Below, piece after piece: positions 1 through 10,962 of a stretch of 59,179 bases of DNA. Both the position numbers and the translations under genes were made by a program. The notes under the pieces were generated by a model, which had not been told where the DNA came from, did not search any database, and saw nothing but the letters and a program-made list of their open reading frames with translations. How positions within the stretch are numbered: the first letter of the stretch is position 1; each line of letters begins with the position of its first letter. This DNA comes from Priapulus caudatus (taxonomy: Eukaryota; Priapulida; Priapulimorpha; Priapulimorphida; Priapulidae), in the NCBI RefSeq assembly GCF_000485595.1, contig NW_014577076.1, forward strand, positions 1,273,868 to 1,333,046, given 5' to 3'.

Positions 1-2066
1 CACTTCATCTGTAAATGTCAAGGCACGCTTCGCTTCTGCCAACCATGACACATAACAAATACACGCTGAACCTGTATCTATGACGTCACGTGAAAACGAC
101 TCCTATAACACTTTTAGGAGCTATGAAGTCATACTTCTGAGTGTTTAAATAACACCAGAATCGATTGGGCATCCAAAAAAATAACCGCGAAGCATACCTA
201 ACAATTCCATATTTCAGAAAAACACACCGAAATTTTGCGTAACGCGACTGAGCTTAATTGAGCTTAATTAGTCAAATTAAAGCATTAACCATTTAATTTA
301 TGAAATAAACTGACCTGTTGGAATCGACTCCGCGGCCCCAAAATACCCTGGGGATAACATGTATCATGACTATAAAGTTTCAGGTAGATTTACACAATTT
401 TCCCATAATCTGCTGAAAATCGAAAGAAAGGGCTGTGGCCCTGTAAGAAGACAGTTCCGACCAACCAAAAATTTTGTAACTTTTTTTTGCGTTTATATGG
501 ACGCAATACAACACATTAGTGAAGAATCCAGCTTGTTCACCGATTTTCCCGTGTAGGAGCTTTTTGCACTTATGACTGGACTATACCATTCACGCCTCCT
601 GACTTTGAAATCATACAGCCATGCTGCCCCCAGATTTCAATCTTCCTTGGCCACTTTGTCTCTTCAAAGAAGTTCTGGGTGATTCGTTGTCATAAGATTC
701 CGGGTTCGGCCTTCACGTAGCCGACAGACTCTTGCCGCCTCTGAGATGTCGTGAACTTTCAGTCCATCACTCTTTCCTGGTTTTCTTCTCAGCTCTTCTT
801 CTACGAGGAGCCGTGGCCTTGCGCCCCCAATCCAGCCCCTCACACCTTGTGCAAAGCTGACTCAGGGCTAGGGCTCTCCCTCTTCTGGATTTCTGCCCTC
901 CTCCTCTCCTTCTCAAACCTGGATCATTCTCTCCCCTCTTTGTACCTCCCCACCTCAGACTCCTGCTCTAGACACCTGAAGTAAACTGATAGTCTTCCTC
1001 TTCCCTTTGCTTTTGCCACTTTTGTCTCTAGCCATATGTTTGTTAGAAATTCTGAAGAAATATTTTGGCATAAACTGATGAGGTCTTTGATTGACTGTCG
1101 TGGAAGCGTAGATGCCAAATGGCGACAGTACGCTGTACCGCATGCGGTTTCCGACGAAATAATCCCAGGCGCATCGCGTTACGTAGTGGCTATGCGTACC
1201 ATATACGTTATCCTTAGCGTTAGCGCGACATGTCGCGCAAGTCGTATTCACAGCTTATCACAGTGTAACGCGCGCTAACCTAGCGCAACGTACCATTAAT
1301 GTCTTCTTTTTTTATACCGAATTAACACTACACGCACATTAACACCACATTTAGCGTAAGCACAGCGTACTGTAACCTAGCGCAACGTACCTTAACGTAA
1401 CACTCTACACACTCCTACCCAGTCATTTCCAGATTTATTACCTACCTCAGTGTACTCGTAGTGTACTACACGTTACCCTGAACCGTAACCTTATGCACTC
1501 CAACATTCCTGATACGGCTGAGCGTTAGGTTAATTAACGCAAGTGAGACCGAGGCATCACGCGCACCCATGCACTGACGCGCGCACGCATGCATTCACAT
1601 GCAGGTTTTGTAAGGCACGTATACTAGTGCGAGAATACGAGTCCGGACGCTGCTAATACGCACACAAGTAACAACATCTAGCTCGCATGTACCATTACAT
1701 GTTGTACTGCTGTGCCATCTATTTATGTACTTATTTGACGTTATTCAGCTTGACAAATAGCGCTGTTCACACGTACCGTAAAACCCAGTTTCGAACGCTC
1801 AATAGCGTTTCGTACGCGTCTCGCATTGCTGTGACTGCGTGTTCTCGTAGCGATACGCGTCTATGCGTAACCTTTGAGTTAAACAGGTTCAACTACGTAG
1901 TTTTGGCATTTTGTACCGGTTTTACGTCGGTTATAGCTGGCCATAGAGCCTCGAAAGTGAAACGATCAGATTTTACGCCAAATGCTGTGTATAGGTTCGT
2001 GGCTTCTTTTGCTAACTCTCTTTTCTTTCTGTTGTCCCACTCTTGTGTGTTGCGCGCGCCCGCCTC

Positions 2067-2069
<3 letters not shown>
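1..2069. other. No gene recognised; intergenic or intronic DNA
   Basis: I see no convincing exon here. The part around 570-1030 is richer in pyrimidines and has an acceptor-like site before position 793, followed by an open stretch, but the peptide resembles nothing I know. On the minus strand at about 590-850 there are short runs such as EETKWPRKIEIWGQ interrupted by stops, which could be a decayed coding fragment. At 1222-1237 there is a perfect 16-base palindrome (GCGCGACATGTCGCGC). The phrase CCTAGCGCAACGTACC recurs at about 1279 and 1376. Confidence 0.3.
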
Positions 2070-2109
<40 letters not shown>

Positions 2110-2241
2110 TCCTCTCTCCTCTCTCTCTCTTCTCTCTCTCTCTCTTCTCTCTCTCGCCCCTATCTCTATGGCTCGCGCCCTCTCTCTCCCTCTACGTGTC
2201 TCCCCCTCTCTCACTCCCCTCTCTCTATCTCTATGCGTCTC

Positions 2242-2282
<41 letters not shown>
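2070..2282. repeat. (CT)n microsatellite, two blocks
   Basis: A nearly pure CT tract runs from 2070 to 2156 with CCT and TCT interruptions. A second pure block lies at 2246-2282. The DNA between them is interrupted CT-rich sequence. The serine/leucine-rich and arginine/glutamate-rich open frames over this tract are repeat translations, not genes. Confidence 0.95.
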
Positions 2283-2285
<3 letters not shown>

Positions 2286-2649
2286 CAGTTCTCATCTCCT
2301 CTCTCCGTCCACAAAGCGTGATGCGTATACGCGTATACTATAGCCGGTCGTTCACACGTCCGCTATACGCGTACAGCTATTACGAATACGTAGGAAACGC
2401 ACTCATTTGGTCAGGAGTAGTGATACGCGTTTCGAACTGAGTATAGCATACGTGGTCGTTCAGACGATGGGAAATTTATCGCGAGTACGTACGAAACTCT
2501 ATTTCGTACGCGTACGAACCGTCGATTTTGCTACTAGTGACGCGCGAACGTCTAGTGTACGTGTGAACGCGCTGTGTAAGTTTACTCACAGAAAGACTTA
2601 TTACCCAATTGCTTCGCTTCTTTCTTCCTCTTCCCGTATGAATAACCAA

Positions 2650-2732
2650 TACACTATATATAATATATATTTGTAATATATATATATATTTGTATATATA
2701 TATTTGTATATATACTATATATTATATATTAT
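2650..2732. repeat. AT-rich (TA)n-like tract
   Basis: Imperfect TATATA repeat with TTTGTA interruptions. It ends at the ATATTAT sequence that is duplicated around the hairpin element beginning at 2733. Confidence 0.85.
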
Positions 2733-2776
2733 CAGGAGTTAATGAGACAAAAAAGGAGTTGTCTCATTAACTCCTG
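2733..2776. mobile_element. 44-bp hairpin MITE, CAGGAGT family, copy A
   Basis: The first and last 18 bases are perfect inverted complements (starting CAGGAGTTAATGAGAC) around an 8-base loop. The 7-mer ATATTAT lies directly at both edges (2726-2732 and 2777-2783) in direct orientation, as a target-site duplication does. There is no coding capacity, so this is a minimal non-autonomous element that can fold into a hairpin. Five relatives with the same end motif occur in the window. Confidence 0.8.
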
Positions 2777-2846
2777 ATATTATATACACGCACACACGTC
2801 CCAACACGGCGCTCGCGCGCGCACAGGGGTGGAGACGACTTCCCGC

Positions 2847-2856
2847 CACGCACGCA

Positions 2857-2918
<62 letters not shown>
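2847..2918. repeat. (CACG)n then (CA)n microsatellite
   Basis: About seven CACG units pass into roughly 21 CA units. The alternating purine/pyrimidine composition is typical of DNA able to adopt the Z form. Confidence 0.95.
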
Positions 2919-2921
<3 letters not shown>

Positions 2922-3094
2922 CATACATACATGCAAACAATTGCCAACTACTGCAGAGAAGTGTCATTGGCAAGGCTGCCCATCTACGTTTACAATACCA
3001 GACACCAGACTTTAGTAGTGCTACAGCTACACGCAGCAAACACGTGAAGGCTTGCTGTCATTTAGCGTGACATGCGACGCCACAACGTGTGCAC

Positions 3095-3445
3095 ATTATA
3101 TTGTGGCGTGGCGATACTCTTGCCTATACTGTATCCATAGTGTGGCTATAGTGTTGCTAGACAGTGACAATGTCATTTTTATATAGTGTGATTATACTAT
3201 GCCTATACTGTGCCTATACTGTAGCATACTGCTGTCATCACGTGGTCATGCTATAGTTACTGCTGCTATACTGTGGCTATACGGTGGCCACACTGTGGCT
3301 CTATATATACTGTAATGTGCGCTGGCTATAAAGAGTTACTAAACTATGGGTCTATAGTGTGGCTATATAACGTAGCGATACTGTGCATACAAATTGTATA
3401 CTGTCGTTAATGCTGTGGCCAAACAGCGAGACTATATGGTATAAC
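3095..3445. repeat. Degenerate minisatellite, about 13-bp unit
   Basis: Phrases of the type GTGGCTATACTGT recur many times with substitutions and small indels. No reading frame stays open through it. Confidence 0.6.
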
Positions 3446-3837
3446 GTGACCATGCCACCAGCTTCACCCCCACGTGTACACTACGTTGCGAGTGACGCCC
3501 CTATTGTCTCTGTTCTCCGCCGTCACAATGCCATCTACAATCACGATGTCATCTGAACCACATCACAGGACGTCTACCCAGCTACTAGTAGTCACAATAG
3601 CTGCAGTGATCCATCTTCGTCATAGTAGCTGCGGGACACAGTCGCGTACACAACAACACACTGTCGTCATCTGACACCTATACCTGATCAATGAACGTTT
3701 GTGTAGCGAACCGCCAGCCGATCATTACGTGTGATCAAACAATGCTCATGCGTCTCGAATATAGCCATAGTGCAGCTATTTGCCTGCACATGGGATGAAA
3801 ACGATACTACTGTTGCATCGCTCATGTAACATCACTG

Positions 3838-3930
3838 CCATCATCGTCACAATCATCATCATCATGATGATCATGATCATCATCGTCATCACCACCATCA
3901 TCATAATCATCAACAACATCATCAGCGGCA
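3838..3930. repeat. ATC/ATG trinucleotide repeat
   Basis: A run of CATCAT, GATGAT and GATCATC units, partly self-complementary. It lies in the presumed first intron of the minus-strand gene that starts at 4424. Confidence 0.8.
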
Positions 3931-4009
3931 GCAGCGGAAGATGTGCGGACATAGCTGCTAACAACACAGGGAGAGAGAAAAGAAAACAGATCGGGAGGTG
4001 AAAGGCATA

Positions 4010-4190
<181 letters not shown>

Positions 4191-4260
4191 TGGAAGGAGT
4201 GAGAGAGGGAGAGCAACGATAGACGGGCAAGGTGTACAGAACGTCAAACATACGACTTAC

Positions 4261-4424
4261 GGTAAGCTGAGCCCAAGCTCTGCGGCAGCACCGAGGCCGG
4301 AGCCGACGGCCGTAATTCCGGACCCGACAGCGGTCAAGCCCGAGCCGACGATCGTCATGCCTGCCCCGACGGCGGTCATGCCCGTCAGGCTGAGCCGGTT
4401 ACGCACTGACTTCTTAGCAGCCAT
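4261..4424 (-). CDS. Putative first coding exon, glycine-rich heptad protein (partial)
   Basis: Family not recognised. On the minus strand an ATG at 4424 is preceded two codons upstream by an in-frame TGA and has a good context (GAGATGG), so it is a real candidate start. The frame stays open for 54 codons plus two bases and meets a consensus GTAAGT donor (4255-4260). The peptide begins MAAKKSVRNRLSLTGM. It then repeats a seven-residue pattern four times (TAVGAGM, TIVGSGL, TAVGSGI, TAVGSGL) and ends with GAAAELGLSL. The repeats are small, apolar and glycine-spaced, which would suit a membrane-inserting helix or a flexible low-complexity segment; that is inference. The DNA upstream (4440-4660) is CpG-rich and trinucleotide-rich, as a promoter/5' UTR might be. 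No downstream exon was identified between 1 and 4254. Confidence 0.45.
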
Positions 4425-4604
4425 CTCTCACACTGCCTTCTGCTGGCCCCAAGCGCAGGCTTCGTGGTGCGAGCGAGCGAGCGAGAGAGGGCGCGACGGG
4501 GAGAGATTCTTGAAAACAGATCAATATGAGTCACTGGCAGAGACACCTTGCAGGCAATAGAAGCCCACTGGTTGATTGCGCGCGGGCAGGCGTGCGTGCG
4601 TGCG

Positions 4605-4870
4605 CGCTACGGCTACGGCTGTGGCTGCTGCTGCTGCCGCCGCCGCCGCTGATGCTGCTTGTGTTATTGTTATTGTTGCCGCTGCTGTTGTTGTAATGCT
4701 GCTGCTGCTTCTGTGACTGCTCCTGCTGCTAATGCTCTCGGTGCCACTGCTACTAGTGCTGTTCATGTTGTTGCTGCTGCTGTTATTAAATGTTAATGCT
4801 CACACTGCTGCTGCTGCTGCTAGTGCTACAACTGCTGTTGCTAGTACTGTCACTGCTGCTGTCACTTCAG
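4605..4870. repeat. Degenerate GCT/GTT trinucleotide repeat
   Basis: Runs of GCTGCTGCT, GCCGCCGCC and TTATTGTTATTG with scattered substitutions. It lies immediately upstream of the putative minus-strand start at 4424, so it may belong to a 5' UTR or promoter. The alanine/serine- and leucine-rich frames over it are repeat translations. Confidence 0.8.
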
Positions 4871-5543
4871 GTATGTCAGCTACTCGCTATCCATAACCGA
4901 ACGAGCCATGTGTGCGCGTGTTCGAGTGTTCAGGGCACTCGGAGAGAGAAGGCCCACATTTTCGAGATTTTGACAGAGGTGATCAGAATTTCTACAGGAG
5001 GGGCGTTCCACCTTGAAAATTCACATATTCCACACCTTAGGCGATGCAAACATGCTCCAACGCCATAAATGTCAATGCACCACAGTGTGAACTCGCCTGC
5101 TTTACTAATATGTAAATTTACCTGGTAAACCATCAGTGGAATTGTTCACAAGAACCTTAAAACCAACAGTAAAGCTTCCTGAAGCTCTTCATTTTTTTTC
5201 TGTAACATAACACATTTGAGAATGCAGATATTACCGCACGGCTGGTTTTCAAACTCACCAACATTTTTGGTATCTTTGCATTAGTTTTTAACATTTAACT
5301 GTAAATTGTGGGAATTCACATTTTGTGTAGCTTATGAACTTCACAACATCATTCTCACCGATTGAAACAAGTAATTCCTTCCTCAGATAAGAAGACCAAT
5401 TCCTAAATAAAGATCCTTCGATGGTTCGATAAACTATACGGGAATTTTTAATCGAGAATATTTAGAAAAAAGGTATTGTATCAAAGGCGGAGGTTCTCTC
5501 ATTGCCTCCTACAACATGGTATGTCGCACAACCTGCTGGTCAG

Positions 5544-5699
5544 ACGAGTTCCTGCTTGTTTTCACACCGAAAAAAGCCGATGAACAATACCAACATCAGT
5601 TTGATGTTACAGGACATGCTCTAATCAGTAATGAAAGTGTCAATGACACTATAGCTCACATTGGGTGTGATAGAAGAGGGAGATCATATTTAAAATTTG
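5544..5699 (+). CDS. Possible isolated internal exon, unknown protein
   Basis: Not recognised. An acceptor (CTGGTCAG, ending at 5543) and a perfect GTAAGT donor at 5700 bound an open 156-bp stretch. It would be a phase 1-1 exon of 52 codons reading EFLLVFTPKKADEQYQ, then a mixed hydrophilic/hydrophobic sequence including DTIAHIGCDRRGRSYLKF. Composition is protein-like and not repeat-derived. Phase 1-1 exons are common in shuffled extracellular modules. No flanking exons were found, so it may be a decayed exon or chance. If the acceptor is ignored, the frame runs from an ATG at 5516 to a stop at 5798-5800. Confidence 0.25.
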
Positions 5700-5978
5700 G
5701 TAAGTGTTTCATTTATGATGGACCGAAATGTGATCAAATGTCCTTATTCCCTGTTGTAACTTGTATACTAATAGAAATTTCAGTGTTGTTTCAGGGTTAG
5801 TTTTGATGTGAAAATAAATGTTTCAGATCTGAAAGTCTGAAATCTGGGCAAGAGATGGTGCTACACCTATATAATCACCATTTTGGTTTTCGATTAGTGC
5901 GCAAATAAAAGCAATGAAAAATTCCAGTCAAATGAATGTAACGAAGAATCTAAAACACAATATTACACGTAGGTATGA

Positions 5979-6003
5979 TTAGGTAGGTAGGTAGGTAGGT
6001 AGA
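5979..6003. repeat. (GGTA)n microsatellite
   Basis: About six units of GGTA/GTAG, next to the start of the repeat element described at 6030-6588. Confidence 0.85.
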
Positions 6004-6029
6004 TAAATTTAACAAAATCGAATGAATCT

Positions 6030-6588
6030 ACATGGGCATTTTCATTTTTGCCAAAAAGTGGGCGTGGCTCAAAAGTAGGTCGACTGGCGTGCTCCAAAAT
6101 AGGACGTTCAAATCTCTCCCATAGGAGTAACAACTGTATGCAATTTGAAACATGTTAGTCAAACGGTTCTTAAGTTATCGTTGACCGTAGGAAGACACTG
6201 AAATGCATAGTGAAATTGCCTAAATATACCTAATTTGCATAATTTAAAATCAAAATCAAAACCCCTGTGATATGTTTTGGGGCCAGTCCTTATTCATTCA
6301 CATATCAAAAATGAGCAAAATCCGTTGAACCTGAACTGACTTATGGCCGTTTCCATTTTTGCCAAAAAGTGGGCGTGGCTCGAAAATAGGTCAACTGGCG
6401 TGCTCCAAAATAGGACGTTCAGATCTCTCCCATAGGAGAAGCAACTGTATGCAATTTGAAACATGTGGGTCAAACGGTTCTCAAGTTATCGTTGACTGTA
6501 GCCAAATGTTGACGGACGGACGGACGGACGTACGACGGACAACGACCCATGGCAATAGCTCATCTTGACGATGTCAAGGTGAGCTAAA
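6030..6588 (-). mobile_element. Repeat element with TTTTAGCTCA hairpin end and (GTCC)n block
   Basis: Two copies of a ~150-bp unit (about 6035-6190 and 6345-6500, period 311) share GCCAAAAAGTGGGCGTGGCT and the following ~130 bases with few differences. The element ends with a GGAC tandem block (6513-6540) and a short stem-loop (AGCTCATCTTGACGATGTCAAGGTGAGCT). Read on the minus strand this is TTTTAGCTCA, hairpin, (GTCC)n, GTCAACA. The sequence at 41338-41455 has the same order on the plus strand, so both belong to one dispersed family. No coding capacity seen. Confidence 0.6.
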
Positions 6589-8233
6589 AATGAGATCAAA
6601 TTATGTCTAGGGTGAATGTGCCTAGCAGTTTTCTGAAGGGTGCAATCATGAGCATACACTCACTTAAACCTTTACCGAGCATTACTATGTACACATGACC
6701 ATTTCCTCAGTATTATTTACCCAAGAATCATAAATATGAAGTTACATAATGCACACAAATGCCATAGAATGTGCATGGGTTAGAACTACATGTTGGTACA
6801 ATTGCTGACTGTATGATGAAGATTTGGAGACTGCAATTAAAAATTAATGCAATCAACAGCGACTAAAGCGTTCGATACGTGAATTCATTTATGGTATAGT
6901 GCTTGTGTTTTATATGCACTAGTTATATTCTTATTCAGATCTTACATTGATCAAATGAATATCAGGTCACATAAAACCATTTTGGAAATGTTTAGAGTAG
7001 CTGTATATTTTGCTATGTCTATGTAAATTAAATGTGGGTTAAATTAAACAAAATCTCCAATTGGCATGTCTGTTTGAATATACATACAGTTCGGCTATTT
7101 CAACAGCGACAACATATTAAACTGGTTTACAAATGTAGATATAAGAAAATCTGCAAATAATAGTTATAAAAATGACAACAGTAGACATTTACACAGACGG
7201 GTGACATGGCCAGTCAAAACTGTGTGCATGAACTCACCAGAATGTCAACCTTGTAAGTGCTCGACTCTTATGAATGCACATATGCATTATGCATATATGT
7301 GCATTATGAATGACATGCACAGAGTCAAACAATATTGCGATTTTAAAATATATACATGCATTGAGAACGATATTGACAATGACATTGATATTAATATATG
7401 TGAGCGTACGTACATGCACAGCAGACCTTCAGAGGTTCAAGTGTCCTTAGCAAACAACGAATGGGTTGAACATATTTACCCAGTGTGAGGTAACAGATAT
7501 TTACCTCCGCCACAGTAATGGAGTCACTAAATATCTACAGCAAATTCGTTATGAACGGATGCCCGTTTGTATGACACTGTATATGTGTACTTTATGGCTG
7601 AGAATATGTATTAGCATAGGCGAGATAAAATTCAAAGAAATATCATCGAACACTGTTTGTTTATTATTACTGGAACTTTAAAATTTGAGCATTTACAAGC
7701 AAAACACTAACTACTGCAGACTGTACAGTACTGCCCGTTGGCTGCATGTGCACATGCAGTACTGACACAGTAGGTTTTAAAACGACTATCTCACAAATAA
7801 ATTGAAAAACTGCATAAGTCACTAAGTGTATACAAATTGGGTCTCACCTATTAGCAGACTTTTTACTGATTACTCCGGCACAACAATCACCACAAATTTG
7901 CGCTGTTATAGACTATAAACAGCAATTAAACAGCAAACGTGCGCCCGCCATCTTCAGATTCACGATAATGGAATGTTCAAATAGTCCGACAAAACGAGCG
8001 CACGTAGTTACGTGACACAAATATTTATAGACTGGTACCTATCTTGAAATATATACAAAGGTAATTCACCTAGTGAAGAGATGGGGTTTGGGTTTCGCAA
8101 GAGCAAAAATCTGTGCTCGGTTTGTTGACTATTATGTCAAAAATCTAATTTAAATGCAGATCGGAGTACATATTAATGGGAAAAATGTTGTGCGAGTGTT
8201 CCGACATGTTAGCCTCACTATATAGATATGGTG
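6589..8233. other. AT-rich DNA without recognised genes
   Basis: No convincing exon. Two near-palindromes stand out: a region around 7277-7303 built from GCACATATGCAT and its near-complement, and a perfect 18-base palindrome CTGCATGTGCACATGCAG at about 7742-7759. Confidence 0.4.
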
Positions 8234-8327
8234 TTATGCAAGGAGTCCCGGTAACGGTAAGTATCAGAACGGCTGAGCAAATATGAAGATGGTTGGGAAA
8301 ACATGAGAAATCCTCACTATAACAAAT
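8234..8327 (+). repeat. Diverged partial copy of the 45-kb/52-kb dispersed repeat
   Basis: The phrase from GGAGTCCCGGTAA through CAGAACGG, AAAACATGAGAA and ACTATAACAAA matches the distal part of the repeats at 44919-45376 and 52158-52611 with substitutions and a short insertion. Only the distal ~95 bases are retained. Confidence 0.5.
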
Positions 8328-8766
8328 AATTGTCTCGGCCTACCTGTATCTTTGCTTATCTTCTATATATGTCTCAGTTGCAGATCAAATGAAGCTGCTG
8401 AAACAAAACAGCAGCACATGTTACTGAATAACAATGAGGAAGTATGGCAGGTGAGCCGAAGATACTTCTCGTCTTTTTTTAAATATCTATCAATAACGTG
8501 GTCTAAAAGTATGACAACAGTTTCCATGAGACAAGTGCCAACCTGTTAATTCACATATTATTGTTTCTTTGCTGACTTCCTTAGAGCAACAGTAACCAAT
8601 AGGTGTTGATAATTAGCAAAAGCCAAATAACATCTTTAGGAATTAATTCATCCACCTAGTGAGCCAATATTACACGATGGCTCATTGAGATTACTATGAC
8701 TGGGGAACACTACCTGTAACTTCTAGAGATTTACTATATAAAGAAACAAATAAAGTAGTATATATG

Positions 8767-9122
8767 CAGGTGTAGAAATTGACTTTTGAACAAGGGAGTC
8801 CAACGGACTCCTTACCCTCAAAAATAGGGAGTCCGCAGCAAAATGAGGGAGTCCGCAGTCTGAGGTTCAAAATTAAAGATATTAACAATAACGCATGTGA
8901 TTATTTTTAAGATTCATGCAGTTGCATGTCTGCCAAATTTTCTTTGAACATTAGCTGAAAAAATACAGTAACTCCGCGAGGCCGTGCTCCGGAACTGAAC
9001 TAGTTAGTATGGCAGAATTTTCAGGGAGTCACACGGACTCCTGCATATATATGTCAAATCAGGGAGTCCGAGAGTAAATGAGGGAGTATTTGACTCCGGA
9101 CTCCCGTTAATTTCGCACCTTG
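8767..9122. mobile_element. Probable hAT-like MITE rich in GGGAGTCC
   Basis: The left end CAGGTGTAGAAATTGAC and the reverse complement of the right end CAAGGTGCGAAATTAAC are related. TATATG occurs directly outside both ends. Inside, GGGAGTCC or its complement GGACTCC recurs at least seven times in both orientations, so subterminal repeats are abundant. No open frame of note. The exact duplication length is unclear. Confidence 0.45.
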
Positions 9123-10517
9123 TATATGTAATATGAAATGCCAAGCTTTTAACTGCCATGCTTAAAATAGTTGTTAAATGCCCAATTTCAAGATTATTGT
9201 TAGATTACATATAGATGACATATACTAGAAAACTGCGTGCAGATCCACTTTGAATGTGCCACCTCACATGACCTTGTGGCCAAGTTCAAAAACAGCTACT
9301 ATTTGCCACCTTGTACAGATATTTCTTCAAATGTCATTAATGGTTATAAATAGTTATTTTCGGGTACAATTCAAGTCTAACACTGCCTAGACTGTTGTTG
9401 ATCCCGTAAAAAACTGATATAGTAAAATTAAATGCACTTATCTGACTACATATTTAATTGCCCCATTGAGACTGAACATGATAAGCTACCATCTGTGTAG
9501 CCACAAGTTACCTTCTCACTTCTCACTATGTGGCAAGAAGGTCACAAGTGGACGAAGCAACCAAACCTTTTAGCTAGCAAGGCACTGCAACAAAACATAT
9601 CAATATCCAACTTATAATGGCTCTGACCACTTCTCTATACAGTGCACTGTTGTCAACTATTAACCATGTATTTAGGTGTTACCAAGCATTTTTGAGATTT
9701 GATAAGGGAGATATTCATACAAGGCAATTATTTGTTTGAATTCTGCGCGATTTTCACACACTCTCAGCAGCCGCGCGCAGTTGTTGCACATGTGCAGTAC
9801 TGCAAGTTTAGAGTTTGGCAACTTTAAAAAATAGTTACTTTCTAATTGTCTGATTATAAAATAAATGCCAAAGTAAATACCTGTTAAGAAGTGTGTTGTG
9901 CGTGAGAATATACTTGCAACATGTAAGAAGTCGGGTAGTATGTGGTAATACGATTGTTTTACTTATGAAATTCGGATTTGTTTTTAAGCTATAAGGTTTT
10001 TTGCATTGAAGGGTGTCAGGCGCCATCGACATGCAACAGTCGTAGAGCCTGGTCGCGCTACCGTCGGTGGCTGGTTAGTGTGAAGTTACAGCTCTGCACA
10101 TGTACCTACTACCAAATCCCATTTCAAACACTAACAGCTTCAAAAGATCGTTGCTGAATTTACTGCAGAACAACGCTGCAAGTCTTGGGGGCCATGTAGT
10201 TATATATATAGTTCTGTGTATTCGTGAACCTAATCTTAACCTATATCCAAGCCACAAACCTATCCATACACAGAAATAAAGTAATAACATCATATTAAAT
10301 AAAACAACACTGTAGCAATGGCAGTGATTTTCATGATGGCGGAGGATGGGCTCAAATTGATCATTAATGTCGCAGATTGGCCACATGCTGGAATAGATGC
10401 TACATTTTGTAACTTATAAGCCTGGTATTAGCAGGAGTTTGTGCTAGCACTGTGCATATTCTACACAGGGACTGTTCAGTTTTAAAATAGAAGTATAACT
10501 AGACATGAAAGGAGACG
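9123..10517. other. Non-coding DNA, nothing recognised
   Basis: AT-rich sequence without convincing exons, long tandem repeats or inverted repeats. Open frames over 60 codons here have no recognisable similarity and no splice context. Confidence 0.35.
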
Positions 10518-10962
10518 TGTAGAAATGGTTAAGTTATGCCGCATTTCTTCCATAGGCTCAACCTAGCCCTTCCCATAAATCGCTTAATTCTGCCATAGGA
10601 CTGTAAAGTGTGGTTTGCAGATGTTACAAATAGTAGTTGGGTGATTGGAAATGTCGTAGCGACGGTGGTTGCATAATGGGTTAGTCGGCGGCCGCACGTT
10701 TGATGTAGTATGGATGATGGAGATGAGAAACAGTTGAGAGTCAGTTGTTGTGCATGTGGGCAGCGGGTGTGGTTGTCCGCACGCGCGCGACTGATTTCTT
10801 TGTTAGCTAGAAATGTATAAATGGAAGGTTCTTGGTGGAGAGGAGAAACGAGAGTGTGCGGAGTCACGCGGATGCGTGCTTCTGTGCGCACGCATGTGGG
10901 TTGAGAAACAATAATACTATTTGCTGAACACAACTGTTTGGACTTCCTTATTCATCGCTACA
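10518..10962. repeat. Possible LTR-like sequence (weak)
   Basis: The 445-bp stretch begins TGTAG and ends CTACA, the short inverted ends usual for Ty3/gypsy-type LTRs. It contains a TATA-like TGTATAAATGG at about 10813. There is no matching flanking duplication and no primer-binding site or second copy in the window, so a chance match is quite possible. Confidence 0.2.

Noticed and set aside
1687-2343. 218-codon plus-strand frame
   Set aside because: Half of it is the CT microsatellite; the non-repeat part has no recognisable similarity or splice context.
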